Below are positions 39,060-45,805 of a stretch of DNA of 64,000 nt, piece after piece. The stretch is from contig NZ_JAATJK010000001.1 in the NCBI RefSeq assembly GCF_011927785.1, positions 5,799,001 to 5,863,000 on the forward strand. The letters run 5' to 3'. Both the position numbers and the translations under genes were made by a program. Under the pieces are notes generated by a model. The model saw nothing but the letters and a program-made list of their open reading frames with translations, was not told where the DNA came from and did not search any database. Numbering within the stretch: position 1 is the first letter of the stretch; each line of letters begins with the position of its first letter. This stretch comes from Micromonospora profundi. Its GTDB lineage: Bacteria; Actinomycetota; Actinomycetes; Mycobacteriales; Micromonosporaceae.

Positions 39060-39182
39060 GCCGGGCGGGAGATCTCGCGCCGGGCGGCGTGAGCGTCTGA
39101 CGACGCCGGGCGGCGTGTGCGTTCTGATGGGCGCCGGGCGGCGTGTGCGTCTGATGGGCGCCGGGCGGCACGGGGCTTGACG
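39060..39182. repeat. Degenerate tandem repeat (GCCGGGCGGCGTGTGCGTC)
   Basis: Units starting GCCGGGCGG occur at 39060, 39079, 39105, 39133 and 39160, spaced 19, 26, 28 and 27 bases. The two central units are nearly identical over 27 bases. The array lies between a stop codon and the convergent PAP2 gene and has no coding sense. Confidence 0.8.
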
Positions 39183-39255
39183 GCTCCGGGCCGGCCGGCG
39201 CGGTTCCCGCACGCCCTGCCTCCGCACGGCTCGATACACGCAGCGGCAGGTTCGC

Positions 39256-39879
39256 TCAGCGCAGCAGACCGAAGGCGAGAGCGGCGATCAGCGCGCCGAC
39301 CACGCCTCCGGCAAGCACCTGCGGCACGGTGTGGTCGCGCAGTCGCACCCGGGACCAGCCGACCACCGCGAGCAGCGGTGCGGCGACGAGGAAGCCGCGT
39401 CCGAAGGTCATCGCCAGGATGACCAGCGTGCCGGCCGCCACCGCCGAGTGGATCGACATCTTCCACCAGTGGCTCACCGACACCGCGACCACCAACCCCA
39501 CCAGCCCGGCCACCGCCAGCGCCAGCAGCGGCCGTGGCGCACCGAGCACTGTGAGCAGGACGAGCCCTGCCGTGACCGAGCCGAGGCCGACCAGCAGCGG
39601 TACCCGCCGCTGCTCCCGACGGCCGATGTGGTGGTCGGTGAACCGGCCCCGGCGCACCCCGCCGAGGATGTAGGCGAACGGGATGCCGGTGACGAAGAGC
39701 GTGGCGAGCAGGCCCCACGCCAGGCCGCGGCCACCGCCCGGGGAGCTGTGCCAGCTCACCGCGATCATCAGCAGCGACACCAGCACAGCCGGCGCGGTCA
39801 GCTCGGTGACCAGTCGGGCGATCCGCAGCCCCGGGCCGGGCCGGACGGCGACCGGGCGGGGCTCCGCACCGCCGCCCAC
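39256..39879 (-). CDS. PAP2-superfamily membrane protein
   Basis: The 207-residue protein has about six membrane helices and a weak PAP2 signature: HWWKMSIHSAVAAG (the PSGH-like His) and WSRVRLRDHTVPQVLAGG (SRxxxxxH with following residues). The first part of the motif (KxxxxxxRP) is not obvious, so catalysis is uncertain. Active members dephosphorylate lipid phosphates such as undecaprenyl pyrophosphate or phosphatidate at the membrane. GTG 39879 follows GAGGGGGTGGC. Isolated gene. Confidence 0.75.
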   Translation of the reverse strand: MGGGAEPRPVAVRPGPGLRIARLVTELTAPAVLVSLLMIAVSWHSSPGGGRGLAWGLLATLFVTGIPFAYILGGVRRGRFTDHHIGRREQRRVPLLVGLGSVTAGLVLLTVLGAPRPLLALAVAGLVGLVVAVSVSHWWKMSIHSAVAAGTLVILAMTFGRGFLVAAPLLAVVGWSRVRLRDHTVPQVLAGGVVGALIAALAFGLLR

Positions 39880-39987
39880 GCCACCCCCTCCGGTACGTGC
39901 CTACCGTGGACCGTCGCCGCCCGTGTCGGTGGCGCCTGATCGTCACCGTACCGCTGCTGGAGCGGTGGGATGCCTCGGTCCGGCCGG

Positions 39988-40851
39988 CTAGGAGCCGACC
40001 GTAGGCGGCGGCGCGGTCCGGGTGAGCCGGGCGCCCGACGTCAGGGAGGGCCGGGAAGCCGGCGCTGTGGGGGCGACGGTCCGGAAAGCCGGCACCGTGG
40101 GAGTGGCGGTCCGGGAGGCCGAAGCCGTGGGAGTGGCGGTCCGGGTAGGTGGCCCGGCGGGAGGTGTGCACGGCGGTGTGCCGGCCGGCACGCTGTAGGT
40201 GCTCGTCGGGACGGCCGTGGGTGTCACCGGGTCCGTGGCCGTGGGCGTCACCGGGTCGGTCGCGGTAGGCGTTACCGGGTCGGTCGGCGTCGGGCTCGGC
40301 GTGGGTGTCGGGGTCGGGTCGGGGTCCGGTGGCCCGGTGGGCGACGGCACCGGCGACGGACTGGGCGGGCGCGCGGCCGGTGGGGTGCTCCGGGTCGCAC
40401 GCGGTACCGGCGGCGCGGGGGCAGCCCGGTGTGCGGGCACCCTGTCGTCGGCCGTCGGCCCGGACCTGGACTCGCCCGCTGCGGGTCGGGGAGCCGCGGG
40501 CAGCCAGCCAGGGGTCGTCGTCGGATTGGCGCCGGGCGTGCCCGGTGGTGGGAGCGCCGGCTGGGCGGTCATCGGCATCGGGATGACCACCGGCCCGACC
40601 GACGGCGTCGGGATGAACGGTGTGCCGCTGTCCGGTAGGGCGGTGCTGCCCTGGGTGGCCGAACCCGCGCTGATCGCGGCGAGGATGGGCATCGACGCGG
40701 TGCCGACGAGTAGCGCGACGGTGAGCAGGTAGCCCCGGGAAGGGCCGCCGATGCCTGGTGCGCGGTGCGCCCCGACCACCCGGCGGTAACCACCAGCGGC
40801 CCGGTGTCGGCCGAGCAGCGGTACACCGGCACCGTCACCTGGCTCGTCCAC
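39988..40851 (-). CDS. Pro/Thr-rich single-pass membrane protein
   Basis: The 287-residue protein has a basic N-terminus (GRHRAAGGYRRVVGAHRAPG), one hydrophobic helix (YLLTVALLVGTASMPILAAI) near residue 55 and ~220 residues of low-complexity Pro/Thr/Ser sequence with repeated DPVTPTAT units and RTATPT units. It looks like a wall-spanning stalk or glycosylated extension. GTG 40851 follows AAGGGGGCGCG. The 13-bp tandem array begins 12 bases before this start. No known function. Confidence 0.65.
   Translation of the reverse strand: MDEPGDGAGVPLLGRHRAAGGYRRVVGAHRAPGIGGPSRGYLLTVALLVGTASMPILAAISAGSATQGSTALPDSGTPFIPTPSVGPVVIPMPMTAQPALPPPGTPGANPTTTPGWLPAAPRPAAGESRSGPTADDRVPAHRAAPAPPVPRATRSTPPAARPPSPSPVPSPTGPPDPDPTPTPTPSPTPTDPVTPTATDPVTPTATDPVTPTAVPTSTYSVPAGTPPCTPPAGPPTRTATPTASASRTATPTVPAFRTVAPTAPASRPSLTSGARLTRTAPPPTVGS
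40208..40290. repeat. 24-base repeats coding DPVTPTAT
   Basis: Three near-identical 24-base units (CCGTGGGCGTCACCGGGTCG-like) encode repeated DPVTPTAT in the preceding gene. Confidence 0.75.
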
Positions 40852-41434
40852 CGCGCCCCCTTGTCGTTCGCTGCTGTCGTTCGCTGCTGTCGTTCGCTGC
40901 TGTCGTTCGCTGCTGTCGTTCGCTGCTGTCGTTCGTCGCTGCGGGAGAACAGGCGTCGTCGCCCGGAAGCCGGCAAACCACCCGATCAACGCGATCCTGT
41001 GGCAATCAGCCTGACTTAGTTACCGTCCGTCAGCTAGTCCCCACCGCGTGTCGACACGCAGCACTGACCGAACGGTGACGAATCATCGCCGGATCGCCCG
41101 GTGGACGCGCTACGGCACGATGAAGACAAACGGCAGCAAACCGTAGACGTTCGGAATGCGGGGCAGGCGTACTGTGGGCGCGCTCACCTGCTCTGCGAAT
41201 ATGGAGCACGACGGCAACGCAGCCGTGACCGCCGCGCACCCTCGCGGCAGGCGCGGCCCGGCGCCGGCGCTCCCGAACCGGGTTCAGCCAAGAATCCGGC
41301 TCACGCCGCGCGGCAACCCCCACCGGGGCTAGGCGCGGCCGCCAGGAACCGGCCCGGCAGCAGCCGGGCAGGCGCACGAGTTGCGCGGCCGGGTGACCCC
41401 CCGGTGCCGCCGCAGACACGACAGGGAGACACCG
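40852..41434. other. 583-base intergenic region between divergent genes
   Basis: No gene is seen here. It holds the 13-bp repeat array (40863-40940), a perfect 14-bp palindrome GCGTGTCGACACGC at 41046-41059, a TACTGT -10 candidate at 41170-41175 that could serve the E1alpha-E1beta-E2 operon, and mixed GC-rich sequence. The ribosome site AGGGAGA precedes ATG 41435. Confidence 0.6.
40863..40940. repeat. 13-bp tandem repeat GTCGTTCGCTGCT
   Basis: Five exact copies start at 40863, 40876, 40889, 40902 and 40915, followed by a degenerate sixth. The array lies 12 bases upstream of the GTG of the Pro/Thr-rich membrane protein. Thirteen bases is not a multiple of three, so copy-number change would alter 5' UTR or promoter spacing, not a protein. 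Confidence 0.92.
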
Positions 41435-42613
41435 ATGGCAAAGGGCGACCCCGGGGGTACCCCCACCCGCGGCAGGCGGGCTGCACCCCGCTCCAAGAAG
41501 CGCGCGGCCGGCGATCCGGACCTGGTACAACTGCTCACCCCCGAAGGCGAACGGATCGACAGCGTCATCGGGCCGGACGGCATCGAGTACCGCGTCGACT
41601 TCACCGACGAGGAGTACCGCGGGCTCTACCGCGACCTGGTGCTGGTCCGCAAGCTGGACGCCGAGGCCACCGCGTTGCAGCGGCAGGGCGAGCTGGGCAT
41701 CTGGGCCAGCCTGCTCGGCCAGGAGGCGGCCCAGGTCGGCTCCGGGCGAGCTCTGCGTACGCAGGACATGGCCTTCCCGACCTACCGGGAGCACGGCGTC
41801 CTCTACTGCCGGGGCATCGACCCGATCATGCCGCTCGGCCTGTTCCGCGGCGTCGACCAGGGCGGCTGGGACCCGAACGAGTTCAAGTTCAACATGTACA
41901 CGATCGTGATCGGGGCGCAGACCCTGCACGCCACCGGTTACGCCATGGGCATCACCATGGACGGCAAGACCGGCACCGAGGACGGCGAAGCAGTGATCGC
42001 CTACTTCGGCGACGGGGCCACCAGCCAGGGTGACGTCAACGAGGCGTTCGTCTGGGCCGGCGTGTTCAACGCGCCGATGGTCTTCTTCTGCCAGAACAAC
42101 CAGTACGCGATCTCCGAGCCGCTGGAGCGGCAGACCCGCATCCCCCTCTACCAGCGGGCCGCCGGCTTCGGCTTCCCCGGCATCCGGGTGGACGGCAACG
42201 ACGTGCTCGCCACGTACGCGGTCACCCGCACGGCGCTGGACAACGCCCGGCACGGGCAGGGTCCGAGCCTGATCGAGGCGTACACCTACCGGATGGGCGC
42301 GCACACCACCTCCGACGACCCGACGCGTTACCGGATCGCCAGCGAGGTCGAGGCGTGGCAGGCCAAGGACCCGATCGCCCGGGTACGGGCGTTCCTGGAG
42401 AAGCAGCAGATCGCCGACGCCGCCTTCTTCACCGAGGTCGACGAGCAGGCCCGCCGCGAGTCGGTGCACCTGCGCGAGCGGGTGCTGGCCATGCCCAACC
42501 CGGAGCCGGTGACGATGTTCGACCACGTCTACCCCAACGGGTCTCCGCTGCTGGACGAGCAGCGTGCGCAGTTCAGCCGCTACATGGAGTCGTTCGAGGG
42601 GAGCGCACACTGA
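41435..42613 (+). CDS. 2-oxoacid dehydrogenase E1 alpha subunit
   Basis: This 392-residue subunit binds thiamine diphosphate and decarboxylates the 2-oxoacid (pyruvate or branched-chain) with the beta subunit. Visible motifs are RTQDMAFPTYREHGV, the ThDP/metal motif GDGATSQGDVNEAFVWAG at residues ~191-208, QNNQYAISEP and RMGAHTTSDDPTRY (phosphorylation-loop region). The N-terminus is basic and extended. ATG 41435 has AGGGAGA. It overlaps the E1 beta start by one base; E2 follows. Whether pyruvate or branched-chain acids are the main substrate cannot be decided here; no E3 gene is in the window. Confidence 0.93.
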   Translation: MAKGDPGGTPTRGRRAAPRSKKRAAGDPDLVQLLTPEGERIDSVIGPDGIEYRVDFTDEEYRGLYRDLVLVRKLDAEATALQRQGELGIWASLLGQEAAQVGSGRALRTQDMAFPTYREHGVLYCRGIDPIMPLGLFRGVDQGGWDPNEFKFNMYTIVIGAQTLHATGYAMGITMDGKTGTEDGEAVIAYFGDGATSQGDVNEAFVWAGVFNAPMVFFCQNNQYAISEPLERQTRIPLYQRAAGFGFPGIRVDGNDVLATYAVTRTALDNARHGQGPSLIEAYTYRMGAHTTSDDPTRYRIASEVEAWQAKDPIARVRAFLEKQQIADAAFFTEVDEQARRESVHLRERVLAMPNPEPVTMFDHVYPNGSPLLDEQRAQFSRYMESFEGSAH

Positions 42614-43602
42614 TGGCCACGGAGACGCTCACCCTCGGAAAGGCCCTCAACACCGGTCTGCGCCGCGCCCTGGAGAACGACCCCAAGGTCATCATCATGG
42701 GCGAGGACGTCGGCAAGCTCGGCGGCGTCTTCCGGATCACCGACGGGCTCCAGAAGGACTTCGGCGACCAGCGGGTGATCGACACCCCGCTCGCCGAGTC
42801 GGGCATCATCGGCACCGCCGTCGGCCTGGCCATCCGTGGCTACCGGCCGATCTGCGAGATCCAGTTCGACGGCTTCGTCTACCCCGCGTACGACCAGATC
42901 GTGTCGCAGGTGGCAAAGATGCACTACCGCTCGCGCGGCAAGCTCAGCATCCCCATGGTCATCCGCATTCCGTTCGGCGGCGGCATCGGCGCTGTCGAGC
43001 ACCACTCCGAGTCGCCGGAGGCGTACTTCGCGCACACCGCCGGCCTGAAGGTGGTGTCCTGCTCCAACCCGCAGGACGCGTACGTGATGATCCAGCAGGC
43101 TGTCGCCTCGGACGACCCGATCGTCTTCCTGGAGCCCAAGCGGCGCTACTGGGAGAAGGGCCAGGTCGACCTGGACGCGCCGCTGTCCGAGGCGTACCCC
43201 CTGCACTCGGCCCGCGTGGTGCGGCCCGGCAGCGACGTGACAGTGCTGGCCTACGGGCCGATGGTGCGGACGTGCCTGGAGGCGGCGACCGTCGCCGCCG
43301 AGGACGGCCGGGAGCTTGAGGTAATCGACCTGCGGTCACTGTCCCCGCTGGACCTGACGGCCGCGTACGAGTCGGTGAAGCGCACCGGCCGCGCGGTGGT
43401 GGTGCACGAGGCGCCGTCGAACATCGGCCTCGGCGCCGAGTTGGCAGCCCGGATCACCGAGGAGTGCTTCTACTCCCTGGAGTCGCCGGTGCTGCGGGTC
43501 ACGGGCTTCGACATCCCCTACCCGGCGGCCCGGGTAGAGGAGGAGTTCCTGCCCGACCTGGACCGGGTGCTCGACGCCGTCGACCGCACGTTCGGTTGGT
43601 GA
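42613..43602 (+). CDS. 2-oxoacid dehydrogenase E1 beta subunit
   Basis: The 329-residue beta subunit completes the E1 heterotetramer. It begins ETLTLGKALNTGLRRAL and carries MGEDVGKLGGVFRITDGL, DTPLAESGIIGTAVGLAI, EIQFDGFVYPAYDQIVSQ and the catalytic-region VIRIPFGGGIGAVEHHSE; the C-domain includes DLRSLSPLD and VVVHEAPSNIGLG. The ATG overlaps the alpha stop (TGATG), so subunits are made in equal amounts. Confidence 0.95.
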   Translation: MATETLTLGKALNTGLRRALENDPKVIIMGEDVGKLGGVFRITDGLQKDFGDQRVIDTPLAESGIIGTAVGLAIRGYRPICEIQFDGFVYPAYDQIVSQVAKMHYRSRGKLSIPMVIRIPFGGGIGAVEHHSESPEAYFAHTAGLKVVSCSNPQDAYVMIQQAVASDDPIVFLEPKRRYWEKGQVDLDAPLSEAYPLHSARVVRPGSDVTVLAYGPMVRTCLEAATVAAEDGRELEVIDLRSLSPLDLTAAYESVKRTGRAVVVHEAPSNIGLGAELAARITEECFYSLESPVLRVTGFDIPYPAARVEEEFLPDLDRVLDAVDRTFGW

Positions 43603-43607
43603 GCGCC

Positions 43608-45104
43608 ATGTCCCGGATCAAGGAATTCAACCTGCCCGACCTGGGTGAGGGGTTGACCGAGGGCGAGATCCTGACCTGGCTCGTCAAGGTCGGCGACACC
43701 ATCGAGCTGAACCAGCCGATCGTCGAGGTCGAAACCGCCAAGGCCGCGGTGGAAATCCCGGCGAAGTGGGCCGGGCAGGTGCAGGCGATCTTCCACCCGG
43801 AGGGCACCACTGTCGAGGTCGGCAGCCCGATCATCGCGATCGACACCGACCCGGGCGCGGGCCCGCTGGAGGCGCCGTCGACCACGGCGACCCCCACGGG
43901 CGACCTGCCCACCCCGTCGGCGGCCTCCCTGGCCGCGGTCGAGGTGGCGCCGGCGGAGGGCATGGTCGAACCCGGCCTGATCGGCGGCCCCGCCCCGGGC
44001 GGACGCACGGCGGTCCTGGTCGGCTACGGCCCCCGAACGACAACAGCAAAACGCCGCCCCCGCAAAGCCCTGCCCCCCACCCCGGCCCCGGCCCCGGCCC
44101 TCACCTCCGCCGCAGTCGATCATGGAGTTGTGGTGGGGGACAAACCCGCTGCCATCCCCATGATTCCGGCACCACAAGTCCATGATCGACGCGATGAGGT
44201 GAGTGGCGGCGGGCTTGTGCTTGCCAAGCCTCCGGTGCGCAAGCTCGCCAAGGACCTTGGCGTCGACCTGCGCGCGCTCACGGGTTCGGGGCCGCTCGGC
44301 TCGATCACCCGGGAGGACGTACAGCAGGCGGCGAGCGGTGCCACCACGGCCGCCGAGCCGGTTGCCGTCACGTCGGTGGCGACGAGCGCCGCGAGCTTCG
44401 GCGCCGACCGCGAGCAGCGCATCCCGGTCAAGGGGGTACGCAAGCTCACCGCCGAGAACATGTCCCGCTCGGCGTTCACGGCCCCGCACGTGACGGAGTT
44501 CCTGACCGTCGACGTGACCCGGGCCATGAAGGCGCTGGACCGGCTGCGTGGCCGGCGGGAGTGGCGCGACGTACGGGTCTCGCCGTTGTTGCTCGTGGCG
44601 AAGGCCGTGCTGCTGGCCGTGCAGCGGCACCCGATGGTCAACTCGACCTGGGCCGGCGACGAGATCGTGGTCAAGGAGTACGTCAACCTCGGTATCGCGG
44701 CGGCCACCGAGCGCGGCCTGATCGTGCCGAACGTGAAGGACGCCGGCCGGCTCTCGCTCCGCGAGTTGGCGGACGCGCTGAACGAGCTGGTGCAGACGGC
44801 GAAGTCCGGCCGCACCTCGCCGGCGGCCATGTCCGGCGGCACCCTGACCATCACCAACGTCGGCGTGTTCGGGGTGGACACAGGTACGCCGATCCTGCCT
44901 CCGGGCGAGTCGGCGATCCTGGCCTTCGGCGCCGTACGGGAGATGCCCTGGGTGCACAAGGGCAAGGTCAAGGCGCGTCAGGTCACCACTCTGGGGCTGA
45001 GCTTCGACCACCGGATCATCGACGGTGAGTTGGGCTCGAAGTTCCTGCGCGACGTGGGCGACTTCCTCACCGATCCGGAGGCGGCGCTGCTCGCCTGGAC
45101 CTGA
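43608..45104 (+). CDS. 2-oxoacid dehydrogenase E2 acyltransferase, linker carries a palindromic element
   Basis: The 498-residue core enzyme moves the acyl group from lipoyl to CoA. It has one lipoyl domain (lipoyl Lys45 in VETAKAAVEIP), a Pro/Ala linker, a peripheral-subunit-binding domain around residues 204-240 (VRKLAKDLGVDLRAL, GSITREDV) and the catalytic domain ending in FDHRIIDGE near residue 467-474. Residues ~170-194 are encoded by a palindromic repeat element, an unusual insertion into a flexible linker where it may be tolerated. ATG 43608 gives the normal N-terminus; GTG 43599 overlaps the previous stop and is a possible coupled start. Confidence 0.93.
   Translation: MSRIKEFNLPDLGEGLTEGEILTWLVKVGDTIELNQPIVEVETAKAAVEIPAKWAGQVQAIFHPEGTTVEVGSPIIAIDTDPGAGPLEAPSTTATPTGDLPTPSAASLAAVEVAPAEGMVEPGLIGGPAPGGRTAVLVGYGPRTTTAKRRPRKALPPTPAPAPALTSAAVDHGVVVGDKPAAIPMIPAPQVHDRRDEVSGGGLVLAKPPVRKLAKDLGVDLRALTGSGPLGSITREDVQQAASGATTAAEPVAVTSVATSAASFGADREQRIPVKGVRKLTAENMSRSAFTAPHVTEFLTVDVTRAMKALDRLRGRREWRDVRVSPLLLVAKAVLLAVQRHPMVNSTWAGDEIVVKEYVNLGIAAATERGLIVPNVKDAGRLSLRELADALNELVQTAKSGRTSPAAMSGGTLTITNVGVFGVDTGTPILPPGESAILAFGAVREMPWVHKGKVKARQVTTLGLSFDHRIIDGELGSKFLRDVGDFLTDPEAALLAWT
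44115..44190. repeat. Palindromic element inside the E2 reading frame
   Basis: GTCGATCATGGAGTTGTGGT(G) at 44115-44135 and its inverse at 44170-44190 pair at 20 of 21 positions around 34 bases. The element reads in frame through E2 as VDHGVVVGDKPAAIP and QVHDRRDEV. Its ends resemble the palindrome at 1097. Confidence 0.85.
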
Positions 45105-45123
45105 CAGGTTCGAACGCCAGGCC

Positions 45124-45169
45124 ACACGGCCGGTGTGCCACGGGTTAACGCCCGGCACACCGGCCGTGT
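45124..45169 (+). terminator. Hairpin terminator of E1-E2 operon
   Basis: A perfect 16-bp stem (ACACGGCCGGTGTGCC and inverse) with a 14-base loop lies 20 bases after the E2 stop. Confidence 0.8.
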
Positions 45170-45211
45170 CCGTTGAGCGACGAAACAGTCGGCCAGGTGC
45201 CCACTCCGCCT

Positions 45212-45251
45212 TCGATCGTTAGGCAGGTGTCTCAGCTCACCTAACAATCGA
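45212..45251. repeat. Imperfect inverted repeat upstream of small gene
   Basis: TCGATCGTTAGG at 45212-45223 and CCTAACAATCGA at 45240-45251 pair at 11 of 12 positions around 16 bases. It lies 76 bases before the small-protein start and may be an operator or leader hairpin. An AT-rich TTAAAT, a -10 candidate, follows at about 45275. Confidence 0.5.
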
Positions 45252-45326
45252 TGGATTTCCGCCTCGGCATGCGGTTAAATAGACGCATCAGGGGCCGACA
45301 ATCGAATAAGCCAGGGGGACCCACCA

Positions 45327-45464
45327 ATGAGCATGATCGAGCGAATCCGCAACCACCGCGTCGCCACCCGCCGCGCCCGTGCCATCGAGCACGCGCTGCG
45401 TTCGGCCAACTCGCCGTCGGTTCGTGACGAACTCCTCGTCATCGCCCAGCGTCACGTGAGCTGA
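45327..45464 (+). CDS. 45-residue basic protein
   Basis: ATG 45327 opens MSMIERIRNHRVATRRARAI and the frame ends ...DELLVIAQRHVS after 45 residues. It is Arg-rich and helical, with no membrane segment. AGGGGGACC precedes the ATG at good distance and a hairpin follows the stop, so it looks like a complete transcription unit. Short proteins with this MSMIERIR-type start recur in actinomycetes; function unknown. Confidence 0.7.
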   Translation: MSMIERIRNHRVATRRARAIEHALRSANSPSVRDELLVIAQRHVS

Positions 45465-45805
45465 CGCTCCACGACATTCCGCACCCTCCTCCAGATCGAT
45501 GGCCCACCCGGTTCCGGGTGGGCCATCGGCGTTCCACCACTACCTGGACCGGGATTCCGCCCTGCCGCAGCGCCCGGTACCGTGGGCTTCGGTCGCCGCC
45601 GGCCGGCACTGCCGACGCCGGTCCGATAGAAGCTGCTCGACACCGACCGGCAACGCGGAGTGACGACAGGTGCTCCTTGGACACCTCGTGCGGGCACCGG
45701 ATACCGTGCGGGGAGCCGGCACGGCGGTACGCCGGTGACGCCGGCTGCCATGCCGAGGAGACCGATCGGTGCCGGCGGCCGACATGTGATGGAGGAGGCG
45801 CACCC
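45465..45805. other. 341-base intergenic region before the LppU-like gene
   Basis: It holds the small-gene terminator (45497-45528), a possible TACCGT -10 near 45697 and GC-rich sequence open in one frame but with no homology. GGAGGAGG directly precedes ATG 45806. Confidence 0.6.
45497..45528 (+). terminator. Hairpin terminator of the small gene
   Basis: CGATGGCCCACCCGG and its exact inverse meet around TT, giving a very stable hairpin 33 bases after the stop. Confidence 0.82.

Noticed and set aside
40863..40940. Possible CRISPR array
   Set aside because: The 13-bp units are directly adjacent with no spacers, so it is a simple tandem repeat. No array or cas gene is seen elsewhere.
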